NCBI GenBank assembly: GCA_051646185.1
Contig: JBOFCS010000061.1
Coordinates: forward strand, 1 to 21,542
DNA: 21,542 nt
From: JBOFCS01 sp051646185
Lineage (GTDB): Bacteria; Actinomycetota; Actinomycetes; Mycobacteriales; Mycobacteriaceae
Reading direction: 5' to 3'
A program made the translations under genes and the position numbers. Numbering within the stretch: the stretch's first letter is position 1; each line of letters begins with the position of its first letter. Under the pieces are notes generated by a model. The model was given only the letters and a program-made list of their open reading frames with translations. It did not search any database and was not told the origin of the DNA. Shown piece after piece: positions 1 to 7,522 of this stretch.

Positions 1-160
1 TATCGGGTCTATCAATTTTCCTGAGACGTCGGGTAAAAAGCTTTGACCTCGAGTTTTTCTCTGTTCGGTTGCCCTGAGCCTTGGTCTTCGTTACCGTATT
101 GTTATCAACTGCTTGGGGGACTACCAACTGAGCGACCTAGAACAGGATCTGAAAGTAACC

Positions 161-1282
161 GTGTCAGCACTGTCTCGTATTAATAACTCACACTCAGTCT
201 TCCTGCGTACTGTCATCGGTGCACTCTTTGTTGCTTTGGCATCTGCGGGTATTTTGGCCGTGGTAAAGCACAAATCATTAACTGTTGATGTTGATGGACA
301 GACCTTTGAGTTGTCCACGATGAAATCCAGTGTTGATGATGTTCTTGAAGATGCTGGGTATGCCCCTGGGGAGCAGGATGCGGTGGCACCTGCAGTAAGC
401 GCCTCAGTTGCAGATGGGGATCATATTGTTTTACGGCGAGCTCGGCAGATCGACTTGAGTATTGATGGCGACACCAAAAAAGTGTGGACCACTGCTTTAA
501 CAGTTGATGAGGCTTTGCAGCAGCTTAATTTGCAAGACACAGCACCGGGAGCTTCCCGCGGTACCAGGGTTCCGCTTGAAGGCATGTCGTTGGATCTGGC
601 CACTCCCAAGAATGTTGTTGTTGTTGATGCTGGTGAGGTAAAACCACTGCGTATAGCGGCTCATACTGTCAGTGAACTTTTGCAGACCAGTGGGGCTCCG
701 CTTATTCAGGAGGATACGGTTTTACCGGAGGCTAGCGCTCCGGTTACTGAGGGTATGCAGATTGACGTTACCCGTATCCGCACTTCTTCTTTAGTCGTTA
801 ATGAGCCATTGCCGCCTACTGAACGTAAAATTGATGACCCGACCATGAATATGAGCCGTAAGGTTGTCGAGAATCCTGGTGTTCCGGGTACCCAAGATGT
901 GAGTTACTCTGTTCGCACCATCAATGGGGTGGAAACTGCACGAAATAAGATTTCGGCTGTGGTGTTGACTCCCGCTCAAGAAAAGGTAATTCGAGTGGGC
1001 GCTAAACCTGGTACCGAAGTTCCACCGGTGGAAAATGGTGCGATCTGGGACGCATTGGCCCAGTGTGAGTCTACCGGGAACTGGGCGATCAACACCGGTA
1101 ATGGTTTTTATGGTGGTGTTCAGTTTGATCAGAACACCTGGGAACGTCAGGGCGGGTTAAGGTATGCGCCTCGCGCTGATCTTGCAACGCGTGAAGAACA
1201 AATTGCTATTGCTTCGATAACTCAGCAGCGGCAAGGTTGGGGCGCCTGGCCGGCTTGTACTAGTCGTTTAGGTCTGCGCTGA
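161..1282 (+). CDS. rpfB: Resuscitation-promoting factor RpfB/Rpf2
   Basis: Secreted or membrane-anchored muralytic enzyme that cleaves peptidoglycan and promotes resuscitation and growth. From the GTG at 161 the protein has about 373 residues: a short basic N-terminus, a membrane or signal segment (about 14-36), three DUF348-type repeats (about 40-210), a G5-like region (about 210-285) and a C-terminal Rpf lysozyme-like domain. The catalytic Glu lies in the motif AQCESTGNW (about residue 303), and the end GWGAWPAC is typical of the family. A TTG at 113 would add 16 residues; I prefer 161 because the N-terminus SALSRINNSHS then resembles corynebacterial Rpf2 and GGATCTGAAAG precedes it. ksgA follows after 20 bp, as in the known rpfB-ksgA operon. 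Family assignment is firm; the start is uncertain. Confidence 0.93.
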   Translation: MSALSRINNSHSVFLRTVIGALFVALASAGILAVVKHKSLTVDVDGQTFELSTMKSSVDDVLEDAGYAPGEQDAVAPAVSASVADGDHIVLRRARQIDLSIDGDTKKVWTTALTVDEALQQLNLQDTAPGASRGTRVPLEGMSLDLATPKNVVVVDAGEVKPLRIAAHTVSELLQTSGAPLIQEDTVLPEASAPVTEGMQIDVTRIRTSSLVVNEPLPPTERKIDDPTMNMSRKVVENPGVPGTQDVSYSVRTINGVETARNKISAVVLTPAQEKVIRVGAKPGTEVPPVENGAIWDALAQCESTGNWAINTGNGFYGGVQFDQNTWERQGGLRYAPRADLATREEQIAIASITQQRQGWGAWPACTSRLGLR

Positions 1283-1302
1283 CACCGATAAGCCGGGTTG
1301 CG

Positions 1303-2142
1303 TTGTTGGGTCCGGCTGAGGTGCGTGCGCTTGCTGCAGAGATCGGGGTTCGGCCGACAAAAACTCTGGGGCAGAACTTTGTTCACGATGCCAATACTGT
1401 TCGGAGAATCGTGGCTGCATCCGGGGCGAGCGCACAGGATATCGCTCTTGAGGTTGGTCCAGGCTTGGGTTCGTTGACCTTAGCTTTATTGGATGTGGTG
1501 GAACAAGTGGTGACTGTTGAAATTGATCCGCTACTTGCACAACGACTTCCGGTGACAGTGGGGCAGCGAGCCCCAAGTCGAGTAAACGCACTTAGTGTTA
1601 TTGAAGCTGATGCCATGGATGTGGGTGCTGCTGATTTTAAGGTTAAACCAACAATTTTGGTAGCTAATCTCCCTTACAATGTTGCAGTTCCAGTGCTATT
1701 GCACCTCTTTGCTGAATTGCCAAGCCTTCGAACGGCTCTAGTGATGGTTCAGGCTGAGGTGGCAGATCGTTTGGCAGCTACCCCAGGGGGGCGTATCTAT
1801 GGTGTTCCCAGTGTTAAGGCGCGATTTTATGGCGACGTTAAGCGTGCAGGATCAGTTGGGCCCAATGTTTTTTGGCCGGTACCCAAAGTGGATTCAGGTC
1901 TTGTTCGGATAGATCGGTATCAGTGCCCGCAGTGGCCGATGGACGATCAGTTTCGCCGTCAGGTTTTTGAGGTCATTGATGCAGCTTTTGCGCAACGCCG
2001 AAAAATGCTTCGGGCAGCACTAGCGGGATGGGCCGGTTCTGCGGCTGAGGCGCAACGTCGATTAACTGATGCGGGTATAGATCCGACCCTCAGGGGCGAG
2101 CGTTTAGAAGTTGCAGATTTTGTTCGGCTCGCCAAGATGTAA
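1303..2142 (+). CDS. ksgA: 16S rRNA (adenine1518-N6/adenine1519-N6) dimethyltransferase KsgA
   Basis: Dimethylates two adjacent adenines in the 3'-terminal hairpin of 16S rRNA using S-adenosylmethionine, a late step in 30S maturation; its loss is classically linked to kasugamycin resistance. The 279-residue product is of normal length. Visible motifs are KTLGQNFVHD (20-29), the SAM-binding glycine motif EVGPGLGS (50-57), the acidic motif VEID (72-75) and the catalytic motif NLPYN (122-126), followed by the C-terminal helical domain. The start is TTG with a poor ribosome-binding site, suggesting translational coupling to rpfB 20 bp upstream; an in-frame GTG at 1321 is the alternative. ispE, its usual downstream partner, lies about 4.4 kb away here. 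Confidence 0.96.
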   Translation: MLGPAEVRALAAEIGVRPTKTLGQNFVHDANTVRRIVAASGASAQDIALEVGPGLGSLTLALLDVVEQVVTVEIDPLLAQRLPVTVGQRAPSRVNALSVIEADAMDVGAADFKVKPTILVANLPYNVAVPVLLHLFAELPSLRTALVMVQAEVADRLAATPGGRIYGVPSVKARFYGDVKRAGSVGPNVFWPVPKVDSGLVRIDRYQCPQWPMDDQFRRQVFEVIDAAFAQRRKMLRAALAGWAGSAAEAQRRLTDAGIDPTLRGERLEVADFVRLAKM

Positions 2143-2204
2143 CTTCGTTAGTTTCTGCGTAAAGTTCTTTGTATTCGGCATCATGAGCGGTAACCGGAGG
2201 AACA

Positions 2205-3968
2205 ATGAGCATTGCAGGATTGGGGCAGTCTCAATTGTCGGGACATGTCATTGTCTGTGGGACCGGGGGTATGAGTCTGCGAATTGTTGACGAGCTTCAA
2301 CAATTGGGGGATCAGGTTGTGGTGCTGGGATACGGTTCAGATGAGCAGATTTCGTTGAGTTTTGCACATGGGAATGTGCCCTATATTGCGGTTACCTCTG
2401 GGATATCGGCAACACTAGTTTTAGCGGGGGTGCACGATGCGATTGCCGTAATTTGTGCTGATGATAGTGACGTCAATAATATTGAAACTGCACTTATAGC
2501 AAGGGAATTAAACTCCACTGTGCGGGTAGTGACTCAACTTGGAAATACAGTAGTTGGTCGGGCTATGGCCCAGGATAATGGGCCAGGGGCGGTATTGGAC
2601 ATTGCCGATCTCGCTGCTCCTTCGGTGGTTGAGGCTTGTCTGGGAGTGCTTGAGCATCGCATTGTTATTGATTCTGTGGAGTTTGTTGTTGCGGAACTTC
2701 CGGTACCGCAACAGGGAAGTCTCCGACAGTTGTTTGCAGACCTTGCTCCGGTTGCGGTGGTTCGTGGTGAGCACTGGTCTGATGCCGGGCAAGCTTTGGC
2801 TTCTCCAGGGCGTGATCAGTTTGTTGCTGTTGGGGATCGCGCGATTATGGTAGGTACCAGGGAAGAGCTTTCAGCCTGTGAGCTTATTGAGCCTTCAGTT
2901 GGGGAAGCCGCTCGAGCAGCCAGGCCAGCTCGATCGGGGGTATTTACTAAAATGCGGGCAACAGCTCAGGCGCTTATTGAGGATGCTGACGCCGGCCTGT
3001 TTCGGTCGATTGGAATACTGACAATCTTAGTTGGAATATCAACGGCAATACTAACTTTAGGACATAATAGGCCTTCTATGGGCTTTGTCGACTCGCTCTA
3101 CTTTAGCGTAGAGACAGTGACCACAGTTGGTTATGGAGATTTTAATTTTCTTCATCAACCAGTGTGGATGAGGTTATGGGCGATTGCGCTGATGATTGGT
3201 GGGATTGCCACAACTGGGATAATCATGGCTTTTATTGCAGACCTTTTGATTAGTAGACGACTGTCAAAGTCATTGGGCCGCAGGAGAGCAAAAGGATTTT
3301 CAGGACATGTGGTAGTCATTGGTCTCGGTTCCTTTGGAGTTCGAGTGGTGTCTCAATTGCTGAGTGAGCATCGTCAAGTAGTGGTTATTGAACGTGATGA
3401 AAACAATCGATTTCTTTCTACTGTAGAAGAATTAGATATTCCCGTAGTATTTGGTGATGCCACTCATCCCTCGACATTGCTTGCTGCCGGAGTATCCCGT
3501 GCTTCAGCGACTGCGGTGTTAACTAGTGACGACCTAATCAATATTGAGACCAGTATTGCTCTTCGGGAGCTTCTAGGATCTAAAGACCCTGCTCCGATAG
3601 TTGTGCGGGTCTTTGATAAGACTCTTGGCCGCAGCATTTCTCGGAGATTTGGTTTTACCGGATTGAGGTCCACTCAGGAGCTTGCTGTTCCTTGGTTTGT
3701 TGGTGCAGCTTTAGGTTTGGAAGTGCTTAGTACATTTTCAGCAGGTCAGCAGTCATTCATGGTGGGCAAGATGCAGATAACTTCAGCAGGGGAGCTTGTG
3801 GATTTACAGATGAGTGAGCTGTCAGCCGGGATACAAGTGATTGCTATAGCCCGTGCCCAGGGAGGAAAGTTGGAGTACCCACCCCGCCGTGATACTCGAT
3901 TCTGCGTCGGTGACACCGCATACTTGTGTGGACCGCATGAAGAGCTCTTAACCGTTTTGCGTAGCTAA
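2205..3968 (+). CDS. Potassium channel with RCK (TrkA-type) domains on both sides of the pore
   Basis: Probable ligand-gated potassium channel of the inner membrane, 587 residues. Residues 11-145 form a nucleotide-binding RCK_N (TrkA-N) fold with the glycine motif VCGTGG (17-22), and 150-230 look like a TrkA-C lobe. A single two-helix pore follows: TM1 about 266-286, pore helix about 297-306, selectivity filter TVGYGD (307-312), TM2 about 322-349. A second RCK_N begins at 367 with GLGSFG (373-378), ending in a TrkA-C lobe (about 515-585). The ATG has a strong GGAGGA site. The gene lies 62 bp after ksgA and converges with ansP, the stop codons being 9 bp apart. The fold assignments are clear; the ligand (NAD, nucleotide, c-di-AMP or ion) cannot be told from sequence. 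Confidence 0.88.
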   Translation: MSIAGLGQSQLSGHVIVCGTGGMSLRIVDELQQLGDQVVVLGYGSDEQISLSFAHGNVPYIAVTSGISATLVLAGVHDAIAVICADDSDVNNIETALIARELNSTVRVVTQLGNTVVGRAMAQDNGPGAVLDIADLAAPSVVEACLGVLEHRIVIDSVEFVVAELPVPQQGSLRQLFADLAPVAVVRGEHWSDAGQALASPGRDQFVAVGDRAIMVGTREELSACELIEPSVGEAARAARPARSGVFTKMRATAQALIEDADAGLFRSIGILTILVGISTAILTLGHNRPSMGFVDSLYFSVETVTTVGYGDFNFLHQPVWMRLWAIALMIGGIATTGIIMAFIADLLISRRLSKSLGRRRAKGFSGHVVVIGLGSFGVRVVSQLLSEHRQVVVIERDENNRFLSTVEELDIPVVFGDATHPSTLLAAGVSRASATAVLTSDDLINIETSIALRELLGSKDPAPIVVRVFDKTLGRSISRRFGFTGLRSTQELAVPWFVGAALGLEVLSTFSAGQQSFMVGKMQITSAGELVDLQMSELSAGIQVIAIARAQGGKLEYPPRRDTRFCVGDTAYLCGPHEELLTVLRS

Positions 3969-3980
3969 AATATTTCGCTA
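3962..3980. terminator. Short AT-rich hairpin between convergent stop codons
   Basis: TAGC pairs with GCTA and AAA with TTT around a three-base loop, with one internal T/C mismatch. The 19-bp element contains the TAA of the channel gene and the TAG of the permease gene. It could act as a weak bidirectional terminator, but the stem is short and AT-rich. Confidence 0.3.
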
Positions 3981-5453
3981 GAGATCTGGGTGTCGGATAG
4001 GTGCAACCACCGGGTATTCTCCAGTGTAGCCAATCCGCTCGGATGCTATCTGCATAACGTTGTTACGCACTATGAACCAGCCAGTGATCAGTGCTGGGAT
4101 TATCATAAGGATGGCAATTAAGTTCCAGATTTGTTCGTAACACATGAGTACTGTTACTGCAGTAAGGAAAATTAAAGTTGCGTAGCTTGTATAAGGTGCT
4201 AGGGGCATTTTAAAGTTTGGGCGGCGCAGGAGGCCTTTATCGGCCCAGCGGTTCATTTGAATCTGGCAGAGTACGATGATTGCCCAAGAAGAAATAATTC
4301 CAAGCGCAGACAAATCAAGGGCAATATTAAAGGCCTCTTCTGGCACAAAAAGATTCAAAAAAATACCAGTCAAGGTGAAAAGTCCAGTAAGAGCAATTCC
4401 TCCAAATGGTACTCCGTTGTTATTAAGCTTTGCGGTAAAGGCCGGAGCACTCCCGTTCATGGCCATGGATCTGAGTATGCGCCCAGTGGAGTACAGCCCA
4501 GCATTAAGGCTGGATAGCGCGGCGGTGAAAACTACAAGATTCATAATTCCACCGGCTGCGGGAATTCCAATTTTTGCAAAAAAACTAACGAATGGGCTTG
4601 TACCAGGTTGATATTCGGTATAGGGAAGTAGTAATGCTAGTAAGATTAATGAGCCGACATAAAAAACAGCAATACGAAAAATTACTGAGTTAATGGCACG
4701 TGGCATGATTTTGCCCGGGTCTTCTGTCTCGCCAGCTGCTGTTCCGACGAGTTCCACGCCAGCATAAGCAAAAACCACCCCAGAAGTGACAATCACCAAA
4801 GACCATATTCCGGTGGGAAATAGGCCACCATTTTCGCTAAGAATACTGAAACCTGTCGGCTGCCCTTCAATGTTAAATCTTCCCCCCAGGATGATAGAAC
4901 CGATAACTAAAAATGCCACTAGTGCAACAACTTTAATGATTGCTGCCCAAAATTCCATTTCACCAAAAAGCTTCACAGAGATCATGTTTAGGGTCAAGAC
5001 TAACGTTAGAGCGATAAGTGCAATGAACCATTGTGGAATTGCTTTAAACAACCCCCAGTAATGGACATAGAGTGCGATGGCTGTCACATCGACGATTGCG
5101 GTCATGGCCCAGTTGAAGAAGTACAGCCAACCCGCGACGAAGGCCGTTTTTTCGCCAAAAAATTCACGTGAGTATGAGACAAAAGACCCTGAAGAAGGCC
5201 GATGCAGTACAAGTTCGCCTAGGGCTCGTAAGATGAAAAATACGAACACCCCACAAACAGCGTAGACAATGAAGAGTCCAGGTCCTGCACTGCTAAGTCG
5301 ACTCCCGGCTCCCATGAAAAGACCGGTCCCAATGGCGCCCCCTATGGCAATCATTTGAATCTGTCTGGGCTTTAAACCTTTATGATAACCCTCGTCTTCG
5401 TGAGTGAGGAGGGAACTGTTGTATGCACCGGGGTCCATCTGGGAAGTGCTCAT
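3978..5453 (-). CDS. ansP: L-asparagine permease, APC superfamily (AnsP type)
   Basis: Inner-membrane amino-acid/proton symporter of the AAT family, 491 residues with about 12 hydrophobic helices. The N-terminus has the family motif GGAIGTGLFMGAG (38-50) preceded by GYHKGLKPRQ, and the next segment (RALGELVLHRPSSGSFVSY) is close to mycobacterial AnsP proteins as I remember them. Import of asparagine as nitrogen source is therefore the best guess; other neutral amino acids are possible. The ATG is preceded on the minus strand by AGGAAGG at suitable spacing. The 138-bp region upstream of the gene has a possible -35 (TTTACA, 5542-5537) but no convincing -10. No asparaginase gene is nearby. Confidence 0.85.
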   Translation of the reverse strand: MSTSQMDPGAYNSSLLTHEDEGYHKGLKPRQIQMIAIGGAIGTGLFMGAGSRLSSAGPGLFIVYAVCGVFVFFILRALGELVLHRPSSGSFVSYSREFFGEKTAFVAGWLYFFNWAMTAIVDVTAIALYVHYWGLFKAIPQWFIALIALTLVLTLNMISVKLFGEMEFWAAIIKVVALVAFLVIGSIILGGRFNIEGQPTGFSILSENGGLFPTGIWSLVIVTSGVVFAYAGVELVGTAAGETEDPGKIMPRAINSVIFRIAVFYVGSLILLALLLPYTEYQPGTSPFVSFFAKIGIPAAGGIMNLVVFTAALSSLNAGLYSTGRILRSMAMNGSAPAFTAKLNNNGVPFGGIALTGLFTLTGIFLNLFVPEEAFNIALDLSALGIISSWAIIVLCQIQMNRWADKGLLRRPNFKMPLAPYTSYATLIFLTAVTVLMCYEQIWNLIAILMIIPALITGWFIVRNNVMQIASERIGYTGEYPVVAPIRHPDL

Positions 5454-5591
5454 CGGTACCTTCCTATTGAGGCTGAGTTGGCCAGGTTGGGCGCGAATGA
5501 AATTGGTAGGTAATGCTTAAAACGATACTCTTGGCGTGTAAAATCTAGGGAGCAAGTTTTTGCTTTTAGGTAACGATTTACTGCTTTAACT

Positions 5592-6536
5592 TTAATTTTT
5601 GTGCCAGAAGTGGTATCGGGCTGGCTGTTTACTGCGCTTTTTCTGGAAGTCTGCGGGGGTGATGTCTTTGAGTGTATGACTGACTATTTCGGCAAATTCG
5701 GAGCAGGACCGATAGCGTTGTTGTGGATCTTTTGATAATGCTTTGGCAAGTATCGAATCGATGGCTCGGGGTAGCCAGGGTAGTTCTGTGCTGAGTTTTG
5801 CCGGTGCAGAGCAGAGGTGGGCATGGGTTATCGCAAAGGTGGTCGACAAAGGGAAGGGAGGTTTTCCCGAAATAAATTCGGTAAGCATGCAGGCCAGCGA
5901 GTAGAGATCAGTGGCTGGTGAAAGTTGCTGAGCTTGAAGTACTTCCGGGGCAGCATAATGAATTGATCCCTGTATTCTCCCGTTATGGGAAAGTGGTTGG
6001 GCATCATCTATAGCGGCTGCTATTCCAAAGTCTGAAATGAACGAATGGGTGGGTGTCTTAGCTTTGAGGTTCTCTATTAAAATGTTTGATGGCTTGATGT
6101 CTCGATGTAAAACATCCATGGAGTGTGCGTAGTCAAGACCAGCAGCAATCTGTCGGAGCGTCACTAGGATAGCTGGTAGATCAGCGTGATGAGGTTGCCG
6201 CGGTATCAGCGCTCGCCCAGTTGATCCCGCGATATACTGCATCGTCATCCATAGAAGTTCAGTTCCAGGGTGGGTGGTTGTGAATGCTTTGGTGGTCTTG
6301 CCATGTCGATACATGGTGATCACATTCGGGTGGTTCAAGCTGTGCGCGATGTCAAATTCTTGGGAAAAGCGTCGCTGAAGGTTGGTATCTGCGCTTTGCG
6401 GGTGCAGTACTTTTAATGCTTCAACCCGGTCTAGGTCTTGGTTGTGAACTTTGTAAACAGCACTGGTGCCTCCGCGTCCAATGAAGGAGAGCACGCTATA
6501 CCCCTCAAAATTGTCCCCAAGTTGCTGTGGCACCAC
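5592..6536 (-). CDS. Soluble eukaryotic-type Ser/Thr protein kinase
   Basis: Hanks-type kinase of 314 residues (from GTG 6536; GTG 6533 is equally possible). All catalytic elements are present: glycine loop IGRGGTSAVYKV (19-30), ATP-anchoring Lys42 in EALKVL, catalytic loop HRDIKPSN (144-151), DFG (169-171) and APE (196-198). No membrane helix, PASTA repeat or sensor domain follows. The kinase domain fills nearly the whole protein, with a short basic tail (about 295-314). It is therefore unlike the membrane kinases PknA, PknB and PknL and lacks the extra domains of PknG. It is transcribed divergently from ispE across 43 bp. Substrates are unknown; the adjacent permease and channel are conceivable targets but nothing in the sequence shows it. 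Confidence 0.88.
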   Translation of the reverse strand: MVPQQLGDNFEGYSVLSFIGRGGTSAVYKVHNQDLDRVEALKVLHPQSADTNLQRRFSQEFDIAHSLNHPNVITMYRHGKTTKAFTTTHPGTELLWMTMQYIAGSTGRALIPRQPHHADLPAILVTLRQIAAGLDYAHSMDVLHRDIKPSNILIENLKAKTPTHSFISDFGIAAAIDDAQPLSHNGRIQGSIHYAAPEVLQAQQLSPATDLYSLACMLTEFISGKPPFPLSTTFAITHAHLCSAPAKLSTELPWLPRAIDSILAKALSKDPQQRYRSCSEFAEIVSHTLKDITPADFQKKRSKQPARYHFWHKN

Positions 6537-6537
6537 C

Positions 6538-6573
6538 TCAGCCTAAGGCCTGTAAGGGTAGCCCGTAGGCTGA
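6538..6573. promoter_or_regulatory. Divergent kinase/ispE control region with inverted repeat
   Basis: The short gap between the two divergent genes contains a perfect 8-bp inverted repeat, TCAGCCTA (6538-6545) and TAGGCTGA (6566-6573), separated by 20 bases. Each arm presents TAGGCT, which fits the loose actinobacterial -10 pattern TANNNT, pointing toward its own gene. On the plus strand it lies 8 bases before the ispE GTG; on the minus strand 6 bases before the second possible kinase GTG (6533). Leaderless or near-leaderless transcripts on both sides are an inference; no good -35 boxes are visible. Confidence 0.3.
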
Positions 6574-6579
6574 ACTTCC

Positions 6580-7506
6580 GTGTTCACTGTCACTCGATCC
6601 CCGGTCACAGTCCGGGTGCCTGCGAAAGTAAATCTTCATTTGGCGGTGGGCGGACTTCGTGATGATGGCTACCATGAGTTGACCACTGTTTTCCAGGCCT
6701 TATCGCTATATGACGATATTACGGTTCGCCCTGCCGAGGAGCTGTCCATTACGGTCTCTGGGGAGGGGAAGCAGTATGTCCCCACCGATTCCCGTAATTT
6801 AGCTTGGCGAGCTGTCGAGTTACTGGCTGAAGCTTCTGGTCGGATTCCCGCTGTTGCCGTGGAAATTGTCAAAGGTATTCCAGTTGCCGGTGGTATGGCG
6901 GGGGGTAGCGCGGATGCGGCTGGAACATTGACCGCATTAAATAGTCTTTGGCAATTGGGACTCGGTCGAGATGAACTGGACTCTTTTGCCGCTGAGTTGG
7001 GTAGCGATGTTCCTTTTGCATTGCACGGGGGCACTGCGATTGGTACTGGTCGGGGTGAACAACTTATTCCGGTTTTGTCACGTAGTACTTTTCATTGGGT
7101 TCTTGCTCTTGCAAAGGGGGGGTTAAGTACCCCTAAAGTTTTTAGCGAATTAGATCACTTGCGCAAGAATGGGAGTCCACCACAGCGTGGTGGTCCCGAA
7201 GATCTGATTGCAGCGGTAGCTAGTGGAATGCCGGAGCGGTTAGCCGCGCTAGTGGGAAATGATTTGCAACCAGCTGCGTTATCTCTGGAGCCGCAGTTGC
7301 GCCGAACTTTGAGGGCAGGCGCAGAAGCGGGGGCTTTGGCTGGGTTGGTTTCCGGCTCAGGGCCAACCTGCGCTTTTCTTTGTGAGAGTGCTCAGGCGGC
7401 GATTGCAGTGAGTTCTGAGCTGGCCGGAGCTGGGGTATGTCGAACGGTTCGGGTAGCTCAGGGCCCAGTGTCCGGCGCCCGAATTTTAGCGAAGAACAAC
7501 ACATGA
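6580..7506 (+). CDS. ispE: 4-diphosphocytidyl-2-C-methyl-D-erythritol kinase IspE
   Basis: GHMP-superfamily kinase that phosphorylates CDP-methylerythritol at the 2-hydroxyl using ATP, the fourth step of the MEP pathway to isoprenoids (undecaprenyl phosphate, menaquinone). The product has 308 residues, normal for the family. Diagnostic motifs are VPAKVNLHL (13-21) with Lys16, the ATP-binding glycine motif PVAGGMAGGSADAAGT (101-116), and GSDVPF (141-146) with the likely catalytic Asp143. The C-terminal GHMP motif GLVSGSGPTCAF is also present. The start is GTG with no clear Shine-Dalgarno. The stop at 7504-7506 immediately precedes the ribosome-binding site of the ABC-F gene, so the two are probably co-transcribed. 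Confidence 0.96.
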   Translation: MFTVTRSPVTVRVPAKVNLHLAVGGLRDDGYHELTTVFQALSLYDDITVRPAEELSITVSGEGKQYVPTDSRNLAWRAVELLAEASGRIPAVAVEIVKGIPVAGGMAGGSADAAGTLTALNSLWQLGLGRDELDSFAAELGSDVPFALHGGTAIGTGRGEQLIPVLSRSTFHWVLALAKGGLSTPKVFSELDHLRKNGSPPQRGGPEDLIAAVASGMPERLAALVGNDLQPAALSLEPQLRRTLRAGAEAGALAGLVSGSGPTCAFLCESAQAAIAVSSELAGAGVCRTVRVAQGPVSGARILAKNNT

Positions 7507-7522
7507 GAGGAGGTTTGTGCTA

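Noticed and set aside
1..160. Possible c-di-AMP (ydaO-type) riboswitch upstream of rpfB, as found before many actinobacterial rpf genes
   Set aside because: I could not find the conserved motifs or a matching fold; only a short repeat-like GTTACC/GTTATC is visible at about 90-106.
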